In this document: positions 7,756 through 15,385 of the stretch, piece after piece
Layout: every line of letters begins with the position of its first letter
Position numbering within the stretch: position 1 is the first letter of the stretch
DNA from: Deltaproteobacteria bacterium
GTDB taxonomy: Bacteria; Desulfobacterota; Desulfuromonadia; Geobacterales; Pseudopelobacteraceae
Length of the DNA: 64,000 nucleotides
Direction of reading: 5' to 3'
Assembly: GCA_021780495.1 (NCBI GenBank)
Contig: JAJXYO010000052.1
Coordinates: 1-64,000, forward strand
Notes under the pieces: generated by a model
Told to the model about the DNA's origin: nothing
What the model saw: the letters and a program-made list of their open reading frames with translations, nothing else
The model's database searches: none
Position numbers and translations under genes: made by a program

Positions 7756-8868
7756 ATGGCTAAAGCAGATCTGTTCCCCGGTGTAAGCCGCAGGGACTTC
7801 ATGAAAACATGCATCACGGTCTCGGCCATGCTGGGATTGCCGATCGGCATGGTCAGCAAGGTTGCGGCAGCGGCACTGAAGAACGACAAACGCCCGGCGG
7901 TCATCTGGCTGCACTTTCAGGAGTGCACCGGTTGCTCGGAATCCCTGCTGCGGTCCTCGCACCCGACCGTTGCCAATCTGATCCTGGACATGATCTCCCT
8001 GGATTATCACGAAACCCTGATGGCCGGCTCCGGCCACCAGGCTGAAAAAGCGCTGCACGACTCCATGACCGCCAACAGGGGCAAATATATCCTGGTGGTC
8101 GAAGGTGGCATCCCCACCAAGGACAACGGCATCTACTGCAAAGTGGCCGGCGTCACCGCCCTGGAATCCCTGAGAAAGGCGGCCGAGGGCGCTGCCGCCA
8201 TCATCTCGATCGGCACCTGTGCCAGTTATGGCGGCATCCAGTCCGTCGGCCCCAACCCGACCGGCGCCGTGGGTGTCGGCGAGATCATCAAGGACAAGCC
8301 GATCATCAACATCCCCGGTTGTCCCCCCAACCCCTACAACTTCCTTTCAACCGTTCTGTACTATGTCACCTTCAACAAACTGCCCGAGCTGGATCAGATC
8401 GGACGTCCCAAGTTTGCCTACGGCCGCAGGATCCACGAGCACTGCGAGCGGCGGGCCCACTTCGATGCCGGCCGCTTTGCCAAGGCCTACGGCGATGCGA
8501 CCCATGCCAAGGGCTACTGCCTCTACAAGCTGGGGTGCAAAGGCCCGGCCACTTATGCCAATTGTTCGGTGGTCCGCTTCAACGACGGCGTGGCCTGGCC
8601 GGTAGGCATCGGCCACCCCTGTATCGGCTGCACCGAACCGGATCTGCTCTTCAAGACCGCCATCGCCGACAAGGTCCAGATCCACGAACCGACGCCCTTT
8701 GACAGTTATGCGCCGGTCGATCTCAAGAACAGGGGCAAAGGCCCTGATCCGCTGACCACCGGTGTCATCGGCCTGGCGGCCGGGGCCGCCATCGGGGCCG
8801 GGGTGATGATGGCCAGGAAACTTCCGGACGGTCCCGAGAAGGGGGATGACCATGGCAAAACCGAGTAG
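7756..8868 (+). CDS. hybS: [NiFe] hydrogenase small subunit
   Basis: Electron-transfer subunit of a periplasm-facing uptake hydrogenase, 370 residues. The Tat signal SRRDFMK is at residues 10-16 and is followed by a hydrophobic stretch. Cysteines for the proximal cluster lie in ECTGCS, GTCASYGG and PGCPPNP. The medial and distal cluster ligands are in a HEHCERR-like region, GCKGP and HPCIGCTEPD. A C-terminal hydrophobic helix (about residues 334-355) anchors it to the membrane. The start at 7756 follows a GGAGG ribosome site and places the Tat motif correctly. The upstream in-frame ATG at 7699 sits almost at the predicted transcript start and is rejected. Confidence 0.95.
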   Translation: MAKADLFPGVSRRDFMKTCITVSAMLGLPIGMVSKVAAAALKNDKRPAVIWLHFQECTGCSESLLRSSHPTVANLILDMISLDYHETLMAGSGHQAEKALHDSMTANRGKYILVVEGGIPTKDNGIYCKVAGVTALESLRKAAEGAAAIISIGTCASYGGIQSVGPNPTGAVGVGEIIKDKPIINIPGCPPNPYNFLSTVLYYVTFNKLPELDQIGRPKFAYGRRIHEHCERRAHFDAGRFAKAYGDATHAKGYCLYKLGCKGPATYANCSVVRFNDGVAWPVGIGHPCIGCTEPDLLFKTAIADKVQIHEPTPFDSYAPVDLKNRGKGPDPLTTGVIGLAAGAAIGAGVMMARKLPDGPEKGDDHGKTE

Positions 8869-9799
8869 ACGCCAGTTTCTGAAGATCATGGGCGCCACCG
8901 GCGCGGCCCTGGTGGCCGGGCGCGGTCTGACAGCAGCGTCCGAGGTGCATCAGGTCAATAACGAGACGCTCGGCATGCTCTACGACGCCACCCGCTGCGT
9001 CGGCTGCAAGGCCTGCATGTCGGCCTGCAAGCGGGTCAACAGCGATTACGGCAGCCTGTCGTACGAGCGGGCCAAATTCGACCCGGATGGCCTCTGGGAC
9101 GCCCCCCAGGACCTGTCCGGCAGCACCCGCACCCTGATCAAGCTCTTCAAGGAATCGGACAAGGAATGGTCCTACGTCAAGTATTCCTGCATGCACTGCC
9201 AGAAACCGTCCTGTGTGTCGGTCTGCCCGGTCAGCGCCATGACCCGCGACAAAATCAGCGGGGCCGTCGTCTACAACAAGGATACCTGCATCGGCTGCCG
9301 TTACTGCCAGGTGGCCTGCGCCTTCAACATCCCCAAGTTCCAGTGGCAAAAGGCTATTCCCCAGATCGTCAAGTGCGATCTGTGCACCAACACCAATCTG
9401 CTGAAAAAAGGGATCACGGCCTGTGCCGAGACCTGCCCGACCGGGGCGATCATGTTCGGCAAGCGCAGGGAACTGCTGGCGGAGGCCAAGAAGCGCTTGC
9501 AGGAGCACCCCGGCAGGTACCAGCAGCACATCTATGGTGAACATGAGTTGGGCGGCACCAACCACCTCTACCTGTCGAGGATGCAGTTCAACAAGCTGGG
9601 GCTGCCGATCCTGAAAAACGATGCGCCGGCCGAGTTCTCAGAGAAGATCCAGCACACCATCTACAAAGGCTTTATCGCACCGGTGGCCTTGTACAGTACG
9701 CTCTGCTTCATTGCCATCAAGAACATGAAGGGGCACGGCGAGGTGGAAAAGAAGCCGGCCGGAACATCCGACACAGGGGAGACGCACAATGAGCCATGA
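8852..9799 (+). CDS. hybA: Hydrogenase iron-sulfur subunit HybA
   Basis: Tat-exported ferredoxin-like protein that carries electrons from the small subunit to HybB. The signal SRRQFLK is at the very N-terminus. Several four-cysteine 4Fe-4S motifs follow: CVGCKACMSAC, CMHCQKPSCVSVC, CIGCRYCQVAC and CDLCTN...CAETC. A C-terminal hydrophobic stretch near residue 280 (FIAPVALYSTLCFIAI) probably anchors it. Two ATGs are possible. The one at 8852 has a properly spaced AGGGGG ribosome site, while that at 8846 abuts it. The gene overlaps the end of hybS by 17 bases and runs into hybB. Confidence 0.93.
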   Translation: MAKPSRRQFLKIMGATGAALVAGRGLTAASEVHQVNNETLGMLYDATRCVGCKACMSACKRVNSDYGSLSYERAKFDPDGLWDAPQDLSGSTRTLIKLFKESDKEWSYVKYSCMHCQKPSCVSVCPVSAMTRDKISGAVVYNKDTCIGCRYCQVACAFNIPKFQWQKAIPQIVKCDLCTNTNLLKKGITACAETCPTGAIMFGKRRELLAEAKKRLQEHPGRYQQHIYGEHELGGTNHLYLSRMQFNKLGLPILKNDAPAEFSEKIQHTIYKGFIAPVALYSTLCFIAIKNMKGHGEVEKKPAGTSDTGETHNEP

Positions 9800-11078
9800 T
9801 GAATATCAACGGCATGATGCCAAGATCCTGACCCCCTCGTTCATAACCCTGCTGATCCTGACCTTGATCGGATTTGGCCTGATCGCGGTGCGCTTCATCA
9901 AGGGCATCGGCGCGGTCTCCAACATGAATGACGGCTACCCCTGGGGTATCTGGATCACCTACGATGTGGCGACCGGCACGGCCATCGCCTGCGGCGGCTA
10001 TGCCATGGCGATCCTGATCTACATAAGGAACCGCATGCACTACCACCCCATGATCCGCTCGGCCATCCTGACCAGCATGTTCGGCTACGGACTGGCCGGT
10101 TTTTCGGTTATGGTCGATGTGGGGCGCCCCTGGAACGCCTACAACTTCTTCATCCCCTCCAAGTGGCAGGCCAACTCGGCCATGTTCGAGGTGGCCCTGT
10201 GCGTTATGGCCTATACGGTCGTGCTGCTGCTGGAGTTCCTGCCGGCGGTGCTGACAACACTGGAGCGCACGGAATGGCGCACGCTCCAGCTGTGTATGGA
10301 TCGGCTGCACCACTATACCGGCATCAACCGACCGGAGCGTCTGGACGAGCGGCTGGAGGCGGTCAAGGATCTGGGGGCCTGGCTCAAGCCGCGCCTGGAC
10401 AAGGCGTTGATCTTCATCATCGTGCTCGGCATCACCCTGCCGACCATGCACCAGTCCTCGCTCGGTTCCCTGCTGCTGATCGCGTCCACCAAGCTGCACC
10501 CCCTGTGGTACACCGGCTTCCTGCCGCTGCTGTTCCTGATCAACTGCATGTACATCGGCTACTCCATCGCCATCCTGGAATCGGTCATCTCCAGTTATGC
10601 CTTCAAGCGTCCCTTTGAGACCAAAGAACTGTCCGGCATGGCCCGCATCATCCCCTGGTTGACGGTGATCTGGCTCAGCGTGGTGGTGGGCGATCTGGCC
10701 TGGCGTGGGCAGTTGCCGGCGGCGGTCTCGTTTGACTTCTACTCGCGCTTCTTTCTGCTGGAGTTCTGCCTGGTGGCGGGCGGGTCGCTGCTGATGTTCA
10801 GTGGCAAAAAGCGGGAATCGATCCGCTGGCTGTTCGTTTCGGCGGTACTGATTGTGCTGGGCGGCGCACTGTACCGCTTCAACGTCTACCTGATCGGCTT
10901 CAACCCCGGCCAGGGCTGGCACTACTTCCCGGCCCTGGCCGAGCTGCTGATCACGGTCGGCATCGTGGCCTTCGAGATCCTGGGTTACCAGATGATCGTC
11001 AAGATCCTGCCGGTTCTGCCAAAGCTGCATACCCGCCAGCAGCTTGATGCAAAGCACGGTCTGGCGGAGAAGGCGTAA
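9789..11078 (+). CDS. hybB: Hydrogenase membrane subunit HybB (NrfD family)
   Basis: A 429-residue integral membrane protein with about ten helices, of the HybB/NrfD/PsrC family. It lacks haem and passes electrons from HybA to the quinone pool. Characteristic segments are GYPWGIWITYDV near residue 45 and MHQSSLGSLLL near residue 220. The ATG at 9789 overlaps the hybA stop by 11 bases and has a GGGGAGA ribosome site. The gene order S-A-B-L-P is that of Geobacter Hyb. A repeat element separates it from hybL. Confidence 0.93.
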   Translation: MSHDEYQRHDAKILTPSFITLLILTLIGFGLIAVRFIKGIGAVSNMNDGYPWGIWITYDVATGTAIACGGYAMAILIYIRNRMHYHPMIRSAILTSMFGYGLAGFSVMVDVGRPWNAYNFFIPSKWQANSAMFEVALCVMAYTVVLLLEFLPAVLTTLERTEWRTLQLCMDRLHHYTGINRPERLDERLEAVKDLGAWLKPRLDKALIFIIVLGITLPTMHQSSLGSLLLIASTKLHPLWYTGFLPLLFLINCMYIGYSIAILESVISSYAFKRPFETKELSGMARIIPWLTVIWLSVVVGDLAWRGQLPAAVSFDFYSRFFLLEFCLVAGGSLLMFSGKKRESIRWLFVSAVLIVLGGALYRFNVYLIGFNPGQGWHYFPALAELLITVGIVAFEILGYQMIVKILPVLPKLHTRQQLDAKHGLAEKA

Positions 11079-11087
11079 CAGCAAAGT

Positions 11088-11176
11088 TCCCCCCTTTGCA
11101 AAGGGGGGGCTAGGGGGGATTTGATTCAAGGCGTTCAAGGCAAATCCCCCTCGATCCCCCTTTATTAAAGGGGGAA
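11088..11176. repeat. Palindromic CCCCCTTT/AAAGGGGG repeat inside hyb operon
   Basis: The hybB-hybL gap contains C-runs and G-runs arranged as nested palindromes: CCCCCCTTTGCAAAGGGGGG at the left, then GGGGGGATTTG pairing with CAAATCCCCC, and CCCCCTTTATTAAAGGGGG at the right. The same family occurs at 18501 and, degraded, near 22525. It may lower expression of the distal genes or process the mRNA; no terminal T-run is seen. Confidence 0.8.
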
Positions 11177-11210
11177 GACAAACAAACAACCCTATCGGAG
11201 GTAGTTCATA

Positions 11211-12890
11211 ATGGCTCGTATCACCCTTGACCCGGTCACCCGTATCGAAGGTCACCTGAGAATCGATGTGGAAGTAAATGGCGGCGCAGTCACCAATGCC
11301 TGGTCATCGGCCCAGATGTGGCGCGGGATCGAGACCATCCTGCAGGGTCGCCCGCCCCAGGATGCCTGGATCTATGCCCAGCGTTTCTGCGGCGTCTGTA
11401 CCACGGTGCATGCCATCTCGTCGATCCGCTCGGTGGAGCACGCCCTCAAGGTGGAGGTGCCGCTCAACGCCCAGTACATCCGCAACATGATCATGGCCCA
11501 GCACTCGGTGCAGGACCACATCGTCCATTTCTACCACCTGTCGGCCCTGGACTGGGTGGACGTGGTCTCGGCCCTCAAGGCCGACCCCAAGAAGACCGCC
11601 CGGCTGGCCCAGGGCATCTCCGACTGGTCCGGCAACAGCGAAACCGAGTTCCGTGCGGTGCAGGCCCGGTTGAAGTCGTTTGTGGAGACCGGCCGCCTGG
11701 GGATCTTCTCCTCCGGCTACTGGGGGCACCCGGCCATGAAACTGCCGCCGGAGGCCAACCTGATGGCCGTGGCCCATTACCTGAAGGCCCTGGACTATCA
11801 GCGCCGGGCGGCCCAGGTGGGTGCCATCCTGGGGGGCAAGAATCCGCATATCCAGAACCTGTGCGTGGGTGGCGTTGCCACCGCCATCAACATGGAAAAC
11901 CTGGCGACCCTCAACATGGAAAAGATCGCGGCCCTGCGCACCCTGATGGCAGAGACCCGCGATTTCGTCCAGCAGGTCTACTACCCGGACATGCTGGCCA
12001 TCGCTTCGGCCTACAAGGAATGGTTCCAATACGGCCGGGGCGTCACCAATTATCTGGCCGTGCCGGAAATGGCGGAAGATACCACCAATACCCGCTTTGC
12101 CCTGCCGGGCGCCATCATCACCAATGCTGATCTCAAGGGGGCCCGCATCATCAGCAATCATCAGGATCCGGCGCTGATCGGCAGCATCACGGAAAATGTG
12201 GCCCATGCCTGGTACGAAGGCGTGGGCAGTCATCACCCCTGGGAAGGTGAAACCCGGCCGCACTACACCGATTTTGAGGACAACGGCAAATACTCCTGGT
12301 GCAAGGCCCCCCGTCTTGACGGCAAGGCCGTGCAGGTCGGTCCGCCGGCCCAGCTCTTCGCGGCTTATGCCGGCGGCAACCAGAAGGTCCGCAAGCTGGT
12401 GGACGCATCCTGCCACAAGATCGGCATCGGGGTGAATGATCTGCACTCCACCATGGGCCGCCTGGGCGCCCGCGCTATCCGTGCCCACCTGATGGCCGAC
12501 TATTCCATCGAGTACCTGGATAAACTGGTGGAGAATATCGCCAAGGGTGATACGGCCTATGCCAACCCGACCGAGATACCCAACGGGGAGTACCGCGGTG
12601 TCGGCTTCCACGAGGCCCCGCGCGGCACGCTGTCGCACTGGATCGTGATAGAGAAGCAGAAGATCAAGAACTACCAGGCGGTCGTGCCATCCACCTGGAA
12701 CGCCTCGCCCCGCGATGAAAAGGGTGCCCTGGGCCCCTACGAGGCCTCGCTGGTGGGCAACCCGGTGGCCGACAGCGAGAAACCGCTGGAGGTGTTGCGG
12801 ACGATCCACTCCTTCGACCCCTGCATCGCCTGTGCGGTGCATACTATCGATCCGGAGGGGAAAGAGATCACGAAAGTGAAAGTGATGTAG
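11211..12890 (+). CDS. hybL: [NiFe] hydrogenase large subunit
   Basis: Catalytic subunit carrying the Ni-Fe(CN)2CO site, 559 residues. The N-terminal nickel motif is RFCGVCTTVH (near residue 62) and the C-terminal one is DPCIACAVH. About 15 residues after the last histidine (TIDPEGKEITKVKVM) form the peptide normally removed by the maturation protease once nickel is inserted; that protease is encoded by hybP just downstream. RVTRIEGH-type sequence at the start (PVTRIEGHLRI) is typical. The ATG at 11211 has a GGAGG ribosome site. Exported with the small subunit through its Tat signal. Confidence 0.97.
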   Translation: MARITLDPVTRIEGHLRIDVEVNGGAVTNAWSSAQMWRGIETILQGRPPQDAWIYAQRFCGVCTTVHAISSIRSVEHALKVEVPLNAQYIRNMIMAQHSVQDHIVHFYHLSALDWVDVVSALKADPKKTARLAQGISDWSGNSETEFRAVQARLKSFVETGRLGIFSSGYWGHPAMKLPPEANLMAVAHYLKALDYQRRAAQVGAILGGKNPHIQNLCVGGVATAINMENLATLNMEKIAALRTLMAETRDFVQQVYYPDMLAIASAYKEWFQYGRGVTNYLAVPEMAEDTTNTRFALPGAIITNADLKGARIISNHQDPALIGSITENVAHAWYEGVGSHHPWEGETRPHYTDFEDNGKYSWCKAPRLDGKAVQVGPPAQLFAAYAGGNQKVRKLVDASCHKIGIGVNDLHSTMGRLGARAIRAHLMADYSIEYLDKLVENIAKGDTAYANPTEIPNGEYRGVGFHEAPRGTLSHWIVIEKQKIKNYQAVVPSTWNASPRDEKGALGPYEASLVGNPVADSEKPLEVLRTIHSFDPCIACAVHTIDPEGKEITKVKVM

Positions 12891-12898
12891 ATCAAAAT

Positions 12899-13058
12899 CC
12901 ACCACGGAGGCACGGCCAAAAGTAGGCGCTTTTAAGCGAGACACGGAGACAATCAGAAAAAACATAAAATCTGTCTTAGGGTGTAAATCCTGAAAGGCAT
13001 GTGTTTTCCGATTAGTTTCGGTTTTCTCCGTGCCTCCGTGCCTCCGTGTCTCCGTGGT
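12899..13058. repeat. Gene-less element bounded by CCACGGAGGCACGG terminal repeats
   Basis: The hybL-hybP gap is a 160-bp unit. Its left end begins CCACCACGGAGGCACGG and its right end is the inverted form, an array of 9-bp units (CTCCGTGCC/CTCCGTGTC) ending CCGTGGT. The left array is interrupted by about 24 bp with its own AAAAG/CTTTT stem. The ends match those of the GxxExxY cassette at 14910, so this looks like an empty or internally deleted relative. Confidence 0.75.
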
Positions 13059-13075
13059 AAAAAGGATTCAAATAA

Positions 13076-13567
13076 ATGCAAACATTGATATTTGGCGCAG
13101 GTAACCTGCTCTGTTCGGACGAAGGTTTCGGCGTGCATTTCATTCAATACCTGGAAAAGCACTACGTGTTTCAGGACGATGTCGAGCTGTACGACGGCGG
13201 TACCCTGGGGATCATGGTTACCCACATGCTGGAGGCGGCCGATCATGTCTATCTGGTGGATGTGATCGACGCCCCGGGTGAGCCGGGGGATATCTATCGT
13301 TATGAAAAGGCGGATTTCATGCTGGGCAGGCTGCCGGTCAAGATGTCGCCGCACCAGATCGGCATCCAGGAGGTACTGACCCTCTCCGATCTGCGTGAGC
13401 GCTGCCCGGAAAAGGTATCCCTGTTGGGCGTTATTCCCCACAGCTACGAAGCCGGGGTGGAGCTGTCGCCACTGCTGGCCGCCAAGCTGCCCGGGCTGGC
13501 GGAACTGGTGCTGGGGGAGCTTGCGGCTGCCGGTCACCTGATCCTGCCGCAAGAAAGCAGGGCCTGA
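13076..13567 (+). CDS. hybP: Hydrogenase maturation endopeptidase
   Basis: A 163-residue cytoplasmic protease of the HybD/HyaD family that clips the C-terminal peptide from the nickel-loaded large subunit. Expected metal-binding residues are visible: Glu in CSDEGFGVH (about residue 16), Asp in YLVDVIDA (about 61) and His in SPHQIG (about 92). An AAGGA ribosome site precedes the ATG at 13076. It is the last gene of the operon and is followed by a strong hairpin terminator. Confidence 0.95.
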   Translation: MQTLIFGAGNLLCSDEGFGVHFIQYLEKHYVFQDDVELYDGGTLGIMVTHMLEAADHVYLVDVIDAPGEPGDIYRYEKADFMLGRLPVKMSPHQIGIQEVLTLSDLRERCPEKVSLLGVIPHSYEAGVELSPLLAAKLPGLAELVLGELAAAGHLILPQESRA

Positions 13568-13579
13568 TTTACGCCAACA

Positions 13580-13625
13580 GATGCAAAACAGGGGACGCAA
13601 TGTAGTGCGTCCCCTGTTTTGCATC
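13580..13625. terminator. Perfect 20-bp-stem terminator between convergent operons
   Basis: Arms 13580-13599 and 13606-13625 are perfectly complementary over 20 bp with a 6-base loop. The stem carries AAAAC/GTTTT near its base, so both strands have a T-run. It ends hyb on the plus strand and the efflux operon on the minus strand. Confidence 0.9.
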
Positions 13626-13645
13626 AGAAGCCGGTGTGGTGAGCG

Positions 13646-14974
13646 TTACTCGCCCGCGACGCCCATGGCCCATTCATAGCTGACCTGTGCCACCCGATAG
13701 TCGCGCTGTGCCCGCGCCAGGTTGCTCCTGGCGAGGACCAGGTTCAGTTGGGCATCATCGACCTCCAGCCGGATCTTGACCCCGTACTCGTACCCCTTTT
13801 CAGCCATCTGCAACAGGCGCTCGGCCTGCTTGACCGTGCCGGTCAGGGCCTGGACGATCTCGGCCGCCTCCCTGACCGCATTACCGGCATCACGGACCTC
13901 CAGCGCCACCGAGTCCAGCAGCTTGGATTCCTCGATCTGGCGGGTATGCAGATCGCTTCTGGCCTGGGTTACGCGTCCACTGGTCCGGAAGCCGTCAAAA
14001 AAGGGAAAGGTCAGATACACGCCCACGTTCCAGGCTACGCCGTTCTCATTGATGCCCTGGCCCTGGCCCATGCCGGTCACATCCAGCCAGTGCCAGCCGG
14101 CCGATCCTTTCAGGTCCAGGCGGGGTTTGTTGTCAGCCGCGGCGATCGTCACCAGCTCGTCGTAGATACCGATGCGCAGTTTCGCATCAGCCAGCTCCGG
14201 CCGTTTGCTGCGGGCCGTTGCAAGCGCCTCAGGATAGCTGCGGGGCTGTTGGATGACGCTGTCCAGCGAGCCGGCGACATCGATCGGCTCACCTTCAAGG
14301 GCCAGCAGATAGCGCAGTTTCTCACAGGCCGTGCGAATGCTGTTTGCGCTGCGGATCACATCGGGGCGGGCGTTTTCAACCGCTACCTCGGCCGCCAGAA
14401 TGTCATAATCAGTCGCAACACCGGCCGTAAACTTACGGCGGGCCTCGTCCAGATGGCGCTTTTTCTGGGCCAGGTTCTCCACTGCCAGGCGGTTGAGCTC
14501 CCGGGCCAGCAGAATATCGTAAAAGGCAGCCACGACATCACGGTAAGCGGCTTGCCGGTACAGGCGCAGCTGCTCATCGGCGGTTTTCAGCCCGACGGTT
14601 GCCGCCCTGATGGCCGCGCCGACCTTGCCCCAGGTGAAGAGCGGTTGCGTGAGCGAGATATCTGCCGTGCGGCTGTACTGGCGGGCCGCCGCACCGATCA
14701 GGGCCTTCTGGCTTTCATCCATCGCCAGGCTGGCACCACCGTTCAGCGAAAGCTGCGGCAGGGCCGCCGCACGCTCCTCGATGTAGCGCCCCTGGACGTA
14801 GCGGGCGTATTCACGGGCCTTTTCGATATCGCGGTTCTTGCTCATGGCGATAGAAAGCGCCTGGTCGAGCGTCAGGTTGCGGGTCCCGGCGGCATGGGCA
14901 TATTGAAGTCCACCACGGAGGCACGGAGACACGGAGAAGATCAACGACAAAACTAATAAGATGGCATTTTTCAT
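13646..14974 (-). CDS. TolC-like outer-membrane efflux protein
   Basis: A 442-residue outer-membrane channel that completes the tripartite RND pump. Two outer membrane efflux protein repeats are seen, with long amphipathic helices (for example [17 protein letters not shown]) and beta-strands such as [16 protein letters not shown]. The ATG at 14974 overlaps the upstream stop (ATGA), so translation is coupled. The signal peptide is odd: residues 13-22 are encoded by the terminal repeat of the inserted cassette and residues 1-12 by its interior. The original N-terminus has apparently been replaced, yet still yields a hydrophobic core and an AHAAG cleavage region. Confidence 0.92.
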   Translation of the reverse strand: MKNAILLVLSLIFSVSPCLRGGLQYAHAAGTRNLTLDQALSIAMSKNRDIEKAREYARYVQGRYIEERAAALPQLSLNGGASLAMDESQKALIGAAARQYSRTADISLTQPLFTWGKVGAAIRAATVGLKTADEQLRLYRQAAYRDVVAAFYDILLARELNRLAVENLAQKKRHLDEARRKFTAGVATDYDILAAEVAVENARPDVIRSANSIRTACEKLRYLLALEGEPIDVAGSLDSVIQQPRSYPEALATARSKRPELADAKLRIGIYDELVTIAAADNKPRLDLKGSAGWHWLDVTGMGQGQGINENGVAWNVGVYLTFPFFDGFRTSGRVTQARSDLHTRQIEESKLLDSVALEVRDAGNAVREAAEIVQALTGTVKQAERLLQMAEKGYEYGVKIRLEVDDAQLNLVLARSNLARAQRDYRVAQVSYEWAMGVAGE

Positions 14975-15385
14975 AACACCATCCGGCGTATGCCATCTTT
15001 CAAGACCGCTGCGTTGAAGTTGAGAAGTAAGCCGGTTTTGATTCCGGTCAACTTGAGGTATGTAATCAGCTGAGCATCATGAATCGGCAGTAGTTTTTCA
15101 ATACTCTTCAGCTCGACTACTACCTTTTGGCCAATCAGTAGATCAATTCTATAGACTGCATTCAGTTTGTTCTCCTTATAGACAACCGGAAGCACGACTT
15201 GACGTTCCACCTGTATGTTCCGTGCAGATAATTCGTAACACAAACATTCCTCATAAGCCGATTCGAGTAGGCCTGGTCCCAGTTCCTTATGTACCTCAAT
15301 CGCACAGCCAATAATTGCCTCCGTTAGCTCCCGATCATACATGCGAATTCCTCCGTGTCTCCGTGTCTCCGTGTCTCCGTGGTGG
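14910..15385 (-). mobile_element. GxxExxY cassette with inverted 9-bp-unit terminal arrays
   Basis: A 476-bp unit. The left end (14910-14936) reads CCACCACGGAGGCACGGAG... and the right end (15351-15385) is its inverse, an array of CTCCGTGTC units ending CCGTGGTGG. It contains one gene, a GxxExxY protein. The cassette lies precisely between the RND pump and TolC genes and has changed the coding ends of both. No transposase is encoded, so movement would need an outside enzyme. A shorter relative without the gene lies at 12899. Confidence 0.75.
14971..15342 (-). CDS. GxxExxY protein (PD-(D/E)XK nuclease fold)
   Basis: A 123-residue protein with the family hallmark GLLESAYEE (the GxxExxY motif) near residue 26 and a PD-(D/E)XK-like core: Asp in YRIDLLIG followed by VVVELKSIE. 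Function is unknown; the nuclease-like residues appear intact. The ATG at 15342 has its own GGAGG ribosome site 7 bases away, formed by the end of the terminal repeat array. The frame is also open to the upstream RND gene, so it can be made either alone or as the C-terminal domain of the pump. Its stop overlaps the TolC start. Confidence 0.85.
   Translation of the reverse strand: MYDRELTEAIIGCAIEVHKELGPGLLESAYEECLCYELSARNIQVERQVVLPVVYKENKLNAVYRIDLLIGQKVVVELKSIEKLLPIHDAQLITYLKLTGIKTGLLLNFNAAVLKDGIRRMVL

Noticed and set aside
9717-11255. Long open frame (512 codons) antisense to hybB
   Set aside because: It is the shadow of a strongly biased GC-rich gene. Its translation is low-complexity (His, Gln, Asp, Gly) with no family features, while hybB is clear.
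12846-12890. C-terminal extension of HybL as an oddity
   Set aside because: The residues after the last nickel-site histidine are the normal peptide removed by the maturation protease encoded by hybP.
11304-12965. Open frame of 553 codons antisense to hybL
   Set aside because: Same reason: mirror of codon bias in hybL. It has no ribosome site or recognisable domain.
13748-14956. Open frame of 402 codons antisense to tolC
   Set aside because: Shadow of the GC-rich efflux gene; its translation shows no domain, and it runs into the cassette repeat.
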